NCBI GenBank assembly: GCA_026398735.1
Contig: JAPLSH010000020.1
Coordinates: 52,296 to 110,774 of the forward strand
DNA from: Pseudomonadota bacterium
Lineage (GTDB): Bacteria > Pseudomonadota > Gammaproteobacteria > Steroidobacterales > Steroidobacteraceae
Reading direction: 5' to 3'
DNA length: 58,479 bases
Part shown: piece after piece, positions 8,320-16,735 of the stretch
Layout of the letters: each line of letters opens with the position of its first letter
How positions within the stretch are numbered: position 1 is the first letter of the stretch
Made by a program: the position numbers and the translations under genes
The notes under the pieces: model-generated
What the model was told of the DNA's origin: nothing
The model's database searches: none
What the model saw: only the letters and a program-made list of their open reading frames with translations

Positions 8320-11169
8320 ATGTTCGCGATCAACCGGGAAGACCTGGGCACCCCCGCCGCCAACGGCGAGGCGGTCACTCTCAACATCGATGGCGCAGAG
8401 GTCACTGTGCCTGCAGGCACGTCGATCATGCGTGCTGCGGCCGCCGCAGGCGGTGCCATCCCCAAGCTGTGCGCTACCGATACGCTCAAGGCTTTCGGCT
8501 CTTGCCGCGTGTGCCTGGTAGAGGTTGAAGGACAGCGCGGCTTCCCCGCCTCGTGCACCACGCTGGTTATGCCGGGCATGAAAGTGCGCACGCAAAGCGA
8601 CAAGCTGCAGCAACTGCGCAAGGGCGTGGTTGAGCTGTATGTCTCTGATCATCCGTTGGACTGCAAGAGCTGCCCGGCCGATTCGCATTGCGAACTGCAG
8701 AGCGTTGCCGCTGACTTGGGTGTGACCTCTAGTCCTTACGCAGCCGGTGCCACGCATGCTGATGCACCGTGCGATAGCAGCAATCCTTATTTTAATTTTG
8801 ATCCGTCGCTATGCATCGCCTGCTCACGCTGCGTGCGTGCCTGCGGCGAAGTGCAGGGCACGTTTGCCCTGACAATTGAAGGTCGCGGCTTTGGCTCAAA
8901 GGTGTCTGCCAGCCAAGCGCAGACCTTTATGGAGTCAGAGTGCGTGTCTTGCGGTGCTTGCGTCGAGTCCTGCCCGACGGCGGCGCTCAGCGAGAAGAGC
9001 TTGGTCACTATTGGCCAGCCGCAAACTTCGGTCACCACCACCTGCGCCTACTGCGGTGTGGGCTGCTCCTTTGAAGCTGAGGTCAAGGACAACCAGGTCG
9101 TGCGCATGGTGCCCAGCCGTGAGGGCAAGGCCAATCGCGGTCATGCCTGCGTCAAGGGTCGCTTTGCCTATGGCTATGCCACGCATGCCGATCGCATCAC
9201 CAAGCCGATGATCCGCAGCAAGATCACTGATCCTTGGCGCGAAGTCAGCTGGGATGAGGCTTTCACCTACGCGGCCAGCGAGTTCCGCCGCATCCAGGGC
9301 AAGTACGGCCGCCAGTCTGTCGGCGGCATTACTTCATCGCGTTGCAGCAACGAAGAAGTGTTCTTGGTTACCAAGGTCATCCGTGCGGCACTGGGCGTCA
9401 ACAACGTCGACACCTGCGCGCGCGTCTGTCATTCGCCCACCGGTTACGGCCTCAAGCACACGTTAGGTGAATCGGCCGGTACTCAGGCATTTGATTCCGT
9501 CCAAGAAGTCGATGTAGCGCTGATCATCGGCGCCAATCCCACAGACGGACATCCGGTGTTTGCATCGCGCCTGAAGCGTCGGCTGCGCGAGGGCGCCAAG
9601 CTGATCGTGGCCGATCCACGCACTATCGATCTGGTGCGTTCTGCGCACGTTGAAGCTGACTATCACCTGCAGCTGCGTCCGGGCACCAATGTGGCACTCA
9701 TCAATGCGCTGGCGCATGTGGTGGTCACCGAGGGCTTGGTCAACGAGGCCTATGTTGCCGAGCGTTGCGAGCCGGGTCCTTTCCAGCGCTGGCGTGATTT
9801 TGTCGCTGATGCGCGGCACTCGCCTGAGGCCACAGCTGAGATCACCGGCGTACCGGCACAGCTGGTGCGTGGTGCGGCCCGCCTGTATGCCACCGGTGGC
9901 AACGGCGCGATCTATTACGGTCTGGGCGTCACCGAACACAGTCAGGGCAGCACCATGGTGCTGGGCATTGCCAATCTGGCAATGGCCACCGGCAACATCG
10001 GTCGTGAAGGCGTGGGCGTCAATCCGCTGCGTGGTCAGAACAATGTGCAGGGCGCCTGCGACATGGGTTCGTTCCCGCACGAGTTGCCCGGCTATCGCCA
10101 CCTGTCCGACAGCGTGACGCGCCAACTGTTCAACGATGCCTGGGGTGTGAACATTGATCCGGAGCCGGGTCTGCGCATTCCCAACATGTTTGAGGCAGCG
10201 CTGGACGGCACCTTCCGTGGCATTTATGTGCAGGGCGAGGACATCGCGCAGTCCGATCCGAACACGCAGCATGTCACGGCAGCGTTGACCGCCATGGAAT
10301 GCGTCATCGTGCAGGATCTGTTCCTCAACGAGACAGCCAAGTACGCCCATGTGTTTTTCCCGGGCGCTTCCTTCCTCGAGAAGGACGGCACCTTTACCAA
10401 TGCCGAACGTCGCATCTCGCGCATTCGCAAGGCTGTAGAGCCACTGGCGGGTTTGGCAGACTGGGAAGTGACGATCGGCTTTGCGCGTGCGTTGGGCTAT
10501 GAGATGCCCTACACGCATCCGTCGCAGATCATGGATGAGATTGCCCGTCTGACGCCCACTTTCACTGGCGTGAGCTACGAGAAGCTGGATCGTCTGGGCA
10601 GCATTCAGTGGCCCTGCAACGATGAAGCGCCGGACGGCACGCCCACCATGCACATCGATGCATTCGTGCGTGGCAAGGGTCGCTTCTATGTCACTGAATA
10701 TGTGGCCACGCAGGAGCGCGTCAACAAGCGCTTCCCGCTGATCCTCACGACCGGCCGCATTCTTAGTCAGTACAACGTCGGTGCGCAAACGCGCCGCACG
10801 CTCAACAGTCAGTGGTCTCAGGAGGACCGTCTCCAAATCCATCCGCACGATGCGCAGGAGCGCGGCGTTGCCGACGGTGACTGGCTGGGTGTTGCCAGCC
10901 GTGCCGGCGAAACAGTGTTGCGTGCGGAGGTTACCGAACGAGTGCAGCCGGGTGTCGTGTACACCACCTTCCACTTCCCCGAGTCGGGCGCCAATGTGAT
11001 CACCACCGATAACTCTGACTGGGCCACCAACTGCCCCGAGTACAAGGTGACTGCCGTGCAGATCACTAAGGTGCAGCAGCCGTCGGACTGGCAGAAGCGC
11101 TTCCACGACTTCGACCGCGAGCAGTTGCAATTGCTGCGTGCTGCGCCGGATTCGCGCGCCGCGCGGTGA
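8320..11169 (+). CDS. fdsA: NAD-dependent formate dehydrogenase alpha subunit (molybdenum, cysteine type)
   Basis: The catalytic subunit oxidises formate to CO2 at a bis-MGD molybdenum centre. In 949 residues it has an N-terminal 2Fe-2S domain ('GSCRVCLVEV'), a 'C-x2-C-x5-C' His/Cys cluster region ('CKSCPADSHC'), a two-cluster ferredoxin domain ('CIACSRCVRAC', 'CVSCGACVESC'), and the 'CAYCGVGC' 4Fe-4S site opening the molybdopterin domain. The Mo ligand is Cys370 in 'ARVCHSPTG', followed by His371; there is no selenocysteine TGA. The C-terminal molybdopterin dinucleotide domain includes 'LTTGRILSQYNVG'. Expected location is cytoplasmic, since no Tat signal is present. Confidence 0.96.
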   Translation: MFAINREDLGTPAANGEAVTLNIDGAEVTVPAGTSIMRAAAAAGGAIPKLCATDTLKAFGSCRVCLVEVEGQRGFPASCTTLVMPGMKVRTQSDKLQQLRKGVVELYVSDHPLDCKSCPADSHCELQSVAADLGVTSSPYAAGATHADAPCDSSNPYFNFDPSLCIACSRCVRACGEVQGTFALTIEGRGFGSKVSASQAQTFMESECVSCGACVESCPTAALSEKSLVTIGQPQTSVTTTCAYCGVGCSFEAEVKDNQVVRMVPSREGKANRGHACVKGRFAYGYATHADRITKPMIRSKITDPWREVSWDEAFTYAASEFRRIQGKYGRQSVGGITSSRCSNEEVFLVTKVIRAALGVNNVDTCARVCHSPTGYGLKHTLGESAGTQAFDSVQEVDVALIIGANPTDGHPVFASRLKRRLREGAKLIVADPRTIDLVRSAHVEADYHLQLRPGTNVALINALAHVVVTEGLVNEAYVAERCEPGPFQRWRDFVADARHSPEATAEITGVPAQLVRGAARLYATGGNGAIYYGLGVTEHSQGSTMVLGIANLAMATGNIGREGVGVNPLRGQNNVQGACDMGSFPHELPGYRHLSDSVTRQLFNDAWGVNIDPEPGLRIPNMFEAALDGTFRGIYVQGEDIAQSDPNTQHVTAALTAMECVIVQDLFLNETAKYAHVFFPGASFLEKDGTFTNAERRISRIRKAVEPLAGLADWEVTIGFARALGYEMPYTHPSQIMDEIARLTPTFTGVSYEKLDRLGSIQWPCNDEAPDGTPTMHIDAFVRGKGRFYVTEYVATQERVNKRFPLILTTGRILSQYNVGAQTRRTLNSQWSQEDRLQIHPHDAQERGVADGDWLGVASRAGETVLRAEVTERVQPGVVYTTFHFPESGANVITTDNSDWATNCPEYKVTAVQITKVQQPSDWQKRFHDFDREQLQLLRAAPDSRAAR

Positions 11170-11972
11170 CACGCGACGCGGCAGCGCCGGTTGTTAGATT
11201 GCCCGTCAGGCGTTGGCGTGACGGGCAGTGGGAGAGTGCAGAGGACAGCATCGCCGAGGAAACTCCGGTGGCGGTGCTGTTTAACTCGATCCCCCACCTA
11301 GTCATGCTGGCGACGCCTTGCGATCTCGAGGACCTGGGTGTGGGTTTCACGCTGAGCGAGGCCTTGGTGCAGCGCCCTGATGAAATTCGCGAGGTAAGTG
11401 TCGCGGTCACTGAACAGGGGCAGGAGCTGCGTCTTTCTGTAACCCAAGAGAGATTGACGGTGCTACTGGATCGTCGTCGTCATCTGACGGGTCGCACCGG
11501 CTGTGGCGTGTGTGGGGCAGAAACCGTCGAAGATGCGATACGTCAGCCGCCACCGGTGGCAGCCGGCGGGCGTCTTGCACATAGTGACTTGCTGCACTGC
11601 TTGCAGGCCCTGCGTGCAGCGCAGCCGCTGGGTGGTCAGACAGGCAGCTTGCATGCAGCGGCCTGGGTTGATTGGCAGGGGCGCATCGAGTTGGTGCGCG
11701 AGGATGTCGGTCGCCATAACGCACTCGATAAAGTGATCGGCGCGCGAGTGCGTGCCGGTCAAGGTTTTGATGAGGGGTTTGCGCTGATCAGCAGCCGAGC
11801 CAGCTACGAGATGGTGCAAAAGGCTGCAACAGTAGGCATCCGCATGCTGGTGGCCGTTTCTGCTCCAACAGCGCTTGCGGTCAAGTTGGCCGATACCACT
11901 GGTATCACGCTGATAGGCTTTGCGCGCGAACATCAACAGGTCGTCTACACGCATCCGGAACGTCTGCAATGA
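11166..11972 (+). CDS. fdhD: Formate dehydrogenase accessory sulfurtransferase FdhD
   Basis: FdhD (called FdsC in FDS operons) transfers sulfur to the Mo-bisMGD cofactor, which formate dehydrogenase needs for activity. The 268-residue protein has the conserved 'RTGCGVCG' cysteine loop near residue 115, the 'EETPVAVLFN' N-terminal block and 'EDVGRHNALDKVIG'. The GTG start overlaps the fdsA stop, and its own stop overlaps the fdsD start, so the whole fdsGBA-fdhD-fdsD set is tightly coupled. Confidence 0.94.
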   Translation: MTRDAAAPVVRLPVRRWRDGQWESAEDSIAEETPVAVLFNSIPHLVMLATPCDLEDLGVGFTLSEALVQRPDEIREVSVAVTEQGQELRLSVTQERLTVLLDRRRHLTGRTGCGVCGAETVEDAIRQPPPVAAGGRLAHSDLLHCLQALRAAQPLGGQTGSLHAAAWVDWQGRIELVREDVGRHNALDKVIGARVRAGQGFDEGFALISSRASYEMVQKAATVGIRMLVAVSAPTALAVKLADTTGITLIGFAREHQQVVYTHPERLQ

Positions 11973-12196
11973 ACACCGAAAACTTGATCCGCATGGCCAA
12001 CGACATCAGCGCCTTCTTCGATTCCGAAGCCGGAGCCGATGCGCCTGCACAGATAGCCAGTCACATCACCCGCTTCTGGGATCCGCGCATGCGCACCGGA
12101 ATCATTGCCCAGGCTGCTGCCAATGAAGCAGGCTTTACGGCCAGCGCACTGGCTGCGGTCAAGTTGCTAGTGCCGCCGGGTCCGCGCCCGCTCTGA
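11969..12196 (+). CDS. fdsD: Formate dehydrogenase delta subunit
   Basis: A 75-residue small protein ending the fds operon. It contains 'MANDISAFFD' and 'HITRFWDPRMR', the conserved core of FdsD, a subunit needed for assembly or cofactor insertion of the FDS complex. The start overlaps fdhD (ATGA). The downstream hpaR gene is convergent and only three bases away, so transcription of the two clusters meets here. Confidence 0.92.
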   Translation: MNTENLIRMANDISAFFDSEAGADAPAQIASHITRFWDPRMRTGIIAQAAANEAGFTASALAAVKLLVPPGPRPL

Positions 12197-12199
12197 CGC

Positions 12200-12664
12200 T
12201 CAGGCGCTTTTGCGCCGCGGCGATAAGGCCTGCCGCAGGGCCTCTAGCTCGACATGCAGCGACTGCAGTCGAGATTGGCCGAACACCGCATCCAGTTGCG
12301 CGTAGATCGGCTCGATATCCAACAGAACCTTTTCAAAAAACCGGCGACCGGCTGGCTCGAAACAGATCATCGAGCGACGTTGATCGTCTGCAGTGGCCTC
12401 GCGCCGCAGCAGGCCACGTGCCTCCATCACCGGCAGAATGCGCGACAGGCTAGGCGACAACACCGCCGCCTGGCGTGCCAACTCACTGGCTCCTAGTTGT
12501 GGGTGCTCTGCCAGTACGCGCAACACCCGCCATTGCGGATCGTTGATGCCATGGCGTCGGAACACTGGCCTGAAGGGCGTGGTGACTGCCTCGCGTGCAC
12601 GCAGCAAAGACATGGGTAGCGAGCGGTCAAAGTCGCGCGATACCCGGTCAGTCACGGTTTTCAT
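12200..12664 (-). CDS. hpaR: Homoprotocatechuate operon regulator HpaR (MarR family)
   Basis: A 154-residue MarR-type repressor. The segment 'SLLRAREAVTTPFRPVFRRHG' (read as SLLRAREA then FRPVFRRHG) and 'PQWRVLRVLAEHP' are characteristic of HpaR. The helix-turn-helix region 'ASELARQAAVLSPSLSRIL' and wing 'ATADDQRRSMICF' follow. HpaR of E. coli represses the 4-hydroxyphenylacetate degradation genes until the inducer is present. It is the last gene of the leftward operon: its start overlaps the preceding FAH-family gene by 17 bases. The likely target is the palindrome at 14451-14462. Confidence 0.88.
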   Translation of the reverse strand: MKTVTDRVSRDFDRSLPMSLLRAREAVTTPFRPVFRRHGINDPQWRVLRVLAEHPQLGASELARQAAVLSPSLSRILPVMEARGLLRREATADDQRRSMICFEPAGRRFFEKVLLDIEPIYAQLDAVFGQSRLQSLHVELEALRQALSPRRKSA

Positions 12665-13517
12665 CCCGTACGCTGTTGATCAGTTGTCCAACGCCCTCTA
12701 CCTCCACCGTCACGGTGTCACCCGGGACAAGAAACTTCGGCGGCGTGTGATGTATACCTGCGCCAGTAGGCGTGCCGGTGGCAATCAGATCGCCCGGCAA
12801 TAGCCGCGTGAAGGTTGACAGGTAAGCAATCAGCCTCCGGAACGGAAACATCAGTCGTGCGGTGTTGTCGTCTTGGCGCAGTTCGCCATTGACGTGAGTT
12901 TGCAAACTACGCGGCGCGCAACAATCTCCCAGTTCGTCGGCGGTGACCATCCAGGGACCGACGGCACCGCTGGCATTGAAGTTCTTGCCTTGGGTGACGT
13001 TGAACTTGCCGTGGCGCAGCCAGTCACGCACGGTGCCCTCGTTCATGATCGTCAGTCCTGCGATATACAGGTGCGCGTCAGCTTCGGCGATACGTCGACC
13101 CGCACGTCCCACAACCAGTGTGATTTCGCCCTCATAATCCAGTTGCGGTGATTCGGGCGGGCGTACAACCGCTTGAAGGTGCCCCACCAGCGAGCCGGGT
13201 GTGCGGATGAATACGCTGGGATATTTGGGTAGATCCGAGGCGTCTTTATATTCGGCGTTTCGTTCTGCGTAATTGACGCCGATGCACAGGATCTTGTCTG
13301 GATTGGGGATGGTGGGCAGCCACTCGATATCGGCCTGCGACAGGCTTGCAGGCACACTGCTCGCCGCTGCGCGCGCTTGCTCCACTGCATCGGCGCTCAG
13401 CAACGACCGCAGATCAGGGTAACGGCCGGCAAAGTGACTGCCCAGATCAACAATGCGATCGCCCTGTAACGCGCCCCAACTGGCCTTGCCCTGATGGCTA
13501 AAGCTCAGCAGCTTCAT
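12648..13517 (-). CDS. Fumarylacetoacetate hydrolase family protein (HpaG-type decarboxylase/isomerase candidate)
   Basis: A 289-residue member of the FAH superfamily. It has the core 'CIGVNYAERNAEYK', the metal-binding 'DYEGEITLV' (acidic ligands), 'GKNFNASGAVGPW' and C-terminal 'LIATGTPTGAGIH'. In a homoprotocatechuate cluster the expected reaction is decarboxylation of 5-oxopent-3-ene-1,2,5-tricarboxylate and/or isomerisation of its product (HpaG/HpcE). It is a single-domain protein, unlike the two-domain E. coli HpaG. Overlaps of 4 bases with the DapA-like gene and 17 with hpaR show one operon. Confidence 0.82.
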   Translation of the reverse strand: MKLLSFSHQGKASWGALQGDRIVDLGSHFAGRYPDLRSLLSADAVEQARAAASSVPASLSQADIEWLPTIPNPDKILCIGVNYAERNAEYKDASDLPKYPSVFIRTPGSLVGHLQAVVRPPESPQLDYEGEITLVVGRAGRRIAEADAHLYIAGLTIMNEGTVRDWLRHGKFNVTQGKNFNASGAVGPWMVTADELGDCCAPRSLQTHVNGELRQDDNTARLMFPFRRLIAYLSTFTRLLPGDLIATGTPTGAGIHHTPPKFLVPGDTVTVEVEGVGQLINSVRDENRD

Positions 13518-14422
13518 GCGTTGCCCGCGAGCATGCCTACTCGTCGCAGCACGCCGTCGAGTTTGGTTTCCAATTCTGCCGTGGCCGGCACCATGGGCAG
13601 TCTATGTTCGTTGCGCGGCAACAGGCCCAGGCGCTTCATCATGTATTTGATGGGGATCGGGTTGGTATCAAAGAACACGGCTTGATTGATCTCCAGCAGG
13701 CTCTGGTGCAGGGCCAGGCCACGGGCCATGTCGCTGGCCCATACGGCATCACACAGGTCCGCCAGCACGCGCGGGCGCAGATTGCCCACTGCGTTCATCA
13801 GGCCGCAGGCACCCAGTGCCATCATCGGATAGCTGAGCTCTTCCAAGCCGACAAACACTTTGAAGTCACTGCCCAGTGCGGCAAAACACTCGCTGACAAA
13901 CGCCAGATCGGTGGATGCGTGTTTCATGCCCACAAACTGCGGGCAGCTGTCGCGCAGCGCTTTGAGGCTGTCGAGTGTGACGCTGACTGCGGTCCGGCCA
14001 GGGATGTGATAGATCATCCACGGCACGTCATGCAGTGCTGCCAACTCCTGGTAATAGGCAACCAGACCGCGCTGCGGCGGCCTGATGTAATAAGGCGTCA
14101 CGATCAGTAGTGAATCGGCCCCGGCCTTTACGGCGTGCTGAGTCAATTCACGCGATTCGGCCAGCGACTGTGATCCGGTAGCGGCGACCACCGGAATACG
14201 CCCGGCCACCACCCGTACTGCGACATCCACCAGATGATTGCGTTCTGCAGTGGTGAGGGTGGAAGGCTCGGCGCTGGTGCCATTGATCAGCACGCCATGC
14301 GAGCCCTCGGCCACCTGCCGTTCCAGCAGTTGCTCGTAGGCCGCGTAATCGACTTCGCCGTCTTTAAAGGGTGTTATCAGAGGGGGAATAGAGCCGCGCA
14401 GGCGTGAAAGATCGGTGGTCAT
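13514..14422 (-). CDS. Dihydrodipicolinate synthase-family aldolase (candidate replacement for HpaI)
   Basis: A 302-residue class I, pyruvate-type aldolase of the DapA/NanA superfamily. The Schiff-base lysine is in 'FVGMKHAST', the tyrosine in 'TPYYIRPPQ' and the carboxylate-binding arginine in 'HIPGRTA'. The loop that reads GTTGE in true DapA is 'GTSAEPSTL' here, arguing against lysine biosynthesis. First gene of the leftward operon, it is best explained as the aldolase that releases pyruvate and succinic semialdehyde from 4-hydroxy-2-oxoheptanedioate, replacing the usual HpaI. That role is inferred from context; dehydratase activity is the alternative. Confidence 0.8.
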   Translation of the reverse strand: MTTDLSRLRGSIPPLITPFKDGEVDYAAYEQLLERQVAEGSHGVLINGTSAEPSTLTTAERNHLVDVAVRVVAGRIPVVAATGSQSLAESRELTQHAVKAGADSLLIVTPYYIRPPQRGLVAYYQELAALHDVPWMIYHIPGRTAVSVTLDSLKALRDSCPQFVGMKHASTDLAFVSECFAALGSDFKVFVGLEELSYPMMALGACGLMNAVGNLRPRVLADLCDAVWASDMARGLALHQSLLEINQAVFFDTNPIPIKYMMKRLGLLPRNEHRLPMVPATAELETKLDGVLRRVGMLAGNA

Positions 14423-14450
14423 GGTTGAAATCCCTCGGTTGTCGGTATAC

Positions 14451-14462
14451 TTAACAGGTTAA
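14451..14462. promoter_or_regulatory. Palindromic operator in hpa divergent promoter region (probable HpaR site)
   Basis: TTAACAGGTTAA is a perfect 5+5 inverted repeat with a 2-base centre, lying between the two divergent hpa operons. It abuts a TATACT (14446-14451) that could be the rightward -10 element, so binding would block transcription. Size and symmetry fit a MarR-family dimer, and hpaR is in the cluster. Confidence 0.6.
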
Positions 14463-14485
14463 TGGCTTCGGCCTAGGGGGTCAAC

Positions 14486-14881
14486 GTGCCGCATCTGCTC
14501 ATCGAGTACTCAGCCAACCTCGAACCCGCGATCCAGATCCGCAAGCTGGTCGACACCTTGCATGCTGCGGCCATTGCTACCGGTGTCTTTCCCGTGGGCG
14601 GGGCCCGTACGCGCGCTATGCGTCGGGACGTCTACAGGGTGGCCGATGGCGACACCGACAACGCCTTTGTGCATCTGACCATGCGAGTCGGTCATGGCCG
14701 CAGTATCGAAACGCGCCGCACAGCCGCCGAGGCGATATTTGCTGCGCTTACTGCCTATCTGCAGCCGATTCAGGATTGCACGCCGCTGGCTATCTCTGCA
14801 GAGATGCAGGAGATCGACCCGCAGTTCAGCTTCAAAAAGAACAATCTGCACGAGCGTCTGGCTCGTCATAGCAAGGAGTAA
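14486..14881 (+). CDS. hpaF: 5-carboxymethyl-2-hydroxymuconate delta-isomerase
   Basis: HpaF (HpcD) tautomerises 5-carboxymethyl-2-hydroxymuconate to the oxo form. It belongs to the tautomerase superfamily, where the amino-terminal proline after the initiator methionine is the base; here the protein starts M-P-H-L-L-I-E-Y. The 131 residues match the family (125-130). The start is GTG at 14486 with AGGGGG at 14474-14479. It is the first gene of the rightward operon and ends five bases before hpaE. Confidence 0.9.
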   Translation: MPHLLIEYSANLEPAIQIRKLVDTLHAAAIATGVFPVGGARTRAMRRDVYRVADGDTDNAFVHLTMRVGHGRSIETRRTAAEAIFAALTAYLQPIQDCTPLAISAEMQEIDPQFSFKKNNLHERLARHSKE

Positions 14882-14886
14882 CGACC

Positions 14887-16416
14887 ATGGCCGCACCTGC
14901 CGGAACACTCGCCGATAATCTGGCTGATCTACAGCCCTTGCTGACCGCGTATACCAATGCGCCACTGGGGCACTTCATCAACGGGCAGAGTGTTGCAGCA
15001 GGTGATGGTCTGTTCACCAATCACACGCCCATCGATAACAGTCCCATCGGTCAGGTCTGGGAGGGTGGTGCGACGCAGGTTGATGCGGCGGCGCGTGCCG
15101 CAGAGGCAGCCTTTCCTGCCTGGCGAGCACTGTCCGGCGCCAGGCGCCGCGAATTGCTACACGCGGTGGCCAACCTCATCGTGGCCCACAGCCGGCAGAT
15201 TTCGCTGCTCGAGTCCTATGACACCGGCCAACCGTTGCGCTTCATGAGCCAGGCGGCCATTCGCGGTGCAGAGAACTTTAGGTTTTTTGCTGACCTGTGC
15301 GGCAGTGCCCGTGATGGCATGTCGTTGCCTGCTGAGCAGCACATGAACTTCACGCTGCGTCAGCCCATTGGACCGGTGGCGGTGATCACGCCGTGGAACA
15401 CGCCGTTCATGTTGTCTACGTGGAAGATCGCTCCGGCTTTGGCGGCCGGATGCACGGTGGTACACAAGCCTGCTGAGTGGAGTCCGCTCACTGCCATGTA
15501 TCTGACAAAGCTCGCCAGCGAGGCAGGTCTGCCGCCGGGTGTGCTTAATCTGGTCAATGGCACCGGCGAAGTGTCGGGCAAATTGCTGACGGAACACGAG
15601 GCCATCAAGGCAGTAGCCTTTGTGGGCGAATCCTCTACCGGCAGCCGTATCTTGCGGCAGGGGTCCGAGACGCTCAAGCGCGTGCACTTTGAGTTGGGAG
15701 GCAAGAACCCCGTATTGGTGTTTGATGACGCTGACTTGGACCGAGCGCTGGAAGCAGTGCTGTTTATGATCTACAGCCTAAACGGTGAGCGCTGCACCTC
15801 CTCCAGCCGCTTGTTGGTGCAGCACGGTATTCGTGAGAGCTTCCTCAAGCGTTTGGCAGAGCGCGTAGCGCGCATCAAGGTCGGGCATCCATTAGATCCC
15901 AACACGGAGGTCGGTCCACTGATTCACCCGCGGCACCTGGCCAAGGTGTGCGAGTACCTGCAGATCGGTCGGGAAGAAGGTGCCACCGTATTGGCAGGCG
16001 GCCAGCGCAGCGCAGCGTTGCCACAGGGCAATGCCGTTGAGCCGACTTTGTTTGCCGATGCGCGCCCCGAGATGCGCATCGCACAGGAAGAAATCTTCGG
16101 GCCGGTGCTCACCGCACTGGGCTTTGCTGACGAAGCCGAGGCTATCGCACTGGCCAACGGTGTGCGCTATGGCTTGGCCGCTTATGCTTGGACTGGTGAT
16201 GTGGGCCGGGCTATGCGTCTGGCGCGCGATCTGGATGCCGGCATGGTGTGGATTAACAGCGAGAACAATCGCCATCTGCCGGCGCCCTTTGGCGGCATGA
16301 AAGCCAGTGGGATCGGTCGCGATGGCGGTGATTTCAGCTTCGATTTCTATATGGAGACGAAGAATGTCTGCGTGGCGCTTGACCAGCATCGCGTCCCCAC
16401 GATCGGCAAGACTTAA
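14887..16416 (+). CDS. hpaE: 5-carboxymethyl-2-hydroxymuconate semialdehyde dehydrogenase
   Basis: An NAD-dependent aldehyde dehydrogenase of 509 residues. The cofactor site 'PWNTPFMLSTWKIAPALAAG' (read PWNTPF...KIAPALAAG), the catalytic glutamate in 'HFELGGKNP' and the nucleophile in 'NGERCTSSSR' are intact. It oxidises the ring-cleavage semialdehyde of homoprotocatechuate. An AAGGAG sits seven bases before the ATG. Placement directly after hpaF and before the ring-cleavage genes supports HpaE over other aldehyde dehydrogenases. Confidence 0.92.
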   Translation: MAAPAGTLADNLADLQPLLTAYTNAPLGHFINGQSVAAGDGLFTNHTPIDNSPIGQVWEGGATQVDAAARAAEAAFPAWRALSGARRRELLHAVANLIVAHSRQISLLESYDTGQPLRFMSQAAIRGAENFRFFADLCGSARDGMSLPAEQHMNFTLRQPIGPVAVITPWNTPFMLSTWKIAPALAAGCTVVHKPAEWSPLTAMYLTKLASEAGLPPGVLNLVNGTGEVSGKLLTEHEAIKAVAFVGESSTGSRILRQGSETLKRVHFELGGKNPVLVFDDADLDRALEAVLFMIYSLNGERCTSSSRLLVQHGIRESFLKRLAERVARIKVGHPLDPNTEVGPLIHPRHLAKVCEYLQIGREEGATVLAGGQRSAALPQGNAVEPTLFADARPEMRIAQEEIFGPVLTALGFADEAEAIALANGVRYGLAAYAWTGDVGRAMRLARDLDAGMVWINSENNRHLPAPFGGMKASGIGRDGGDFSFDFYMETKNVCVALDQHRVPTIGKT

Positions 16417-16426
16417 GGCACCCGTC

Positions 16427-16735
16427 ATGAGTCTGTATCAGGTGCAGAAGCTCATCTATGAGCTCAACAGAAGTCCCGAACATCGCCAGCGCTTTGTTGC
16501 AGACCGCGCTGCTGTGCTGGCCACCTATGAGTTGACTGCTGAAGAGCTACAGGCCATCGAGCAGCCGGATATCGGCTTGATGTATGTCATGGGCGTCAAC
16601 GGTCAATTGCTGATGCACTACGCGGCTCTGCGCGGCTTTGAATGGGATGCGTACATCAAGGCGATGCGCGACGGCTTGGCGCAGCATGGCGCGGTGCGAA
16701 CTGGTTTGTATGTGGCGGCCGGGAGCCTGTCATGA
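16427..16735 (+). CDS. LigA-type small subunit of class III extradiol ring-cleavage dioxygenase
   Basis: A 102-residue helical protein with 'YQVQKLIYELNRSPEHRQRF' (a LigA-like N-terminal helix pair) and 'LTAEELQAIEQPDIGLMYVMG'. Such subunits cap the active site of LigB-type catalytic subunits, as in protocatechuate 4,5-dioxygenase. The ATG at 16427 is chosen because the upstream open frame lies inside hpaE. Its stop overlaps the LigB-type gene (ATGA). E. coli-type homoprotocatechuate dioxygenase has no such subunit, so its presence here is noteworthy. Confidence 0.83.
   Translation: MSLYQVQKLIYELNRSPEHRQRFVADRAAVLATYELTAEELQAIEQPDIGLMYVMGVNGQLLMHYAALRGFEWDAYIKAMRDGLAQHGAVRTGLYVAAGSLS

Noticed and set aside
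9421-9432. Selenocysteine at the formate dehydrogenase active site
   Set aside because: The codon is TGT (cysteine) and the frame has no internal TGA, so no selenocysteine machinery is implied.
9463-11172. Long open frame (569 codons) antisense to fdsA
   Set aside because: It lies fully opposite a strongly conserved molybdoenzyme gene, its composition is His/Arg/Gln-rich as expected from mirrored GC-biased codons, and it has no recognisable domain.
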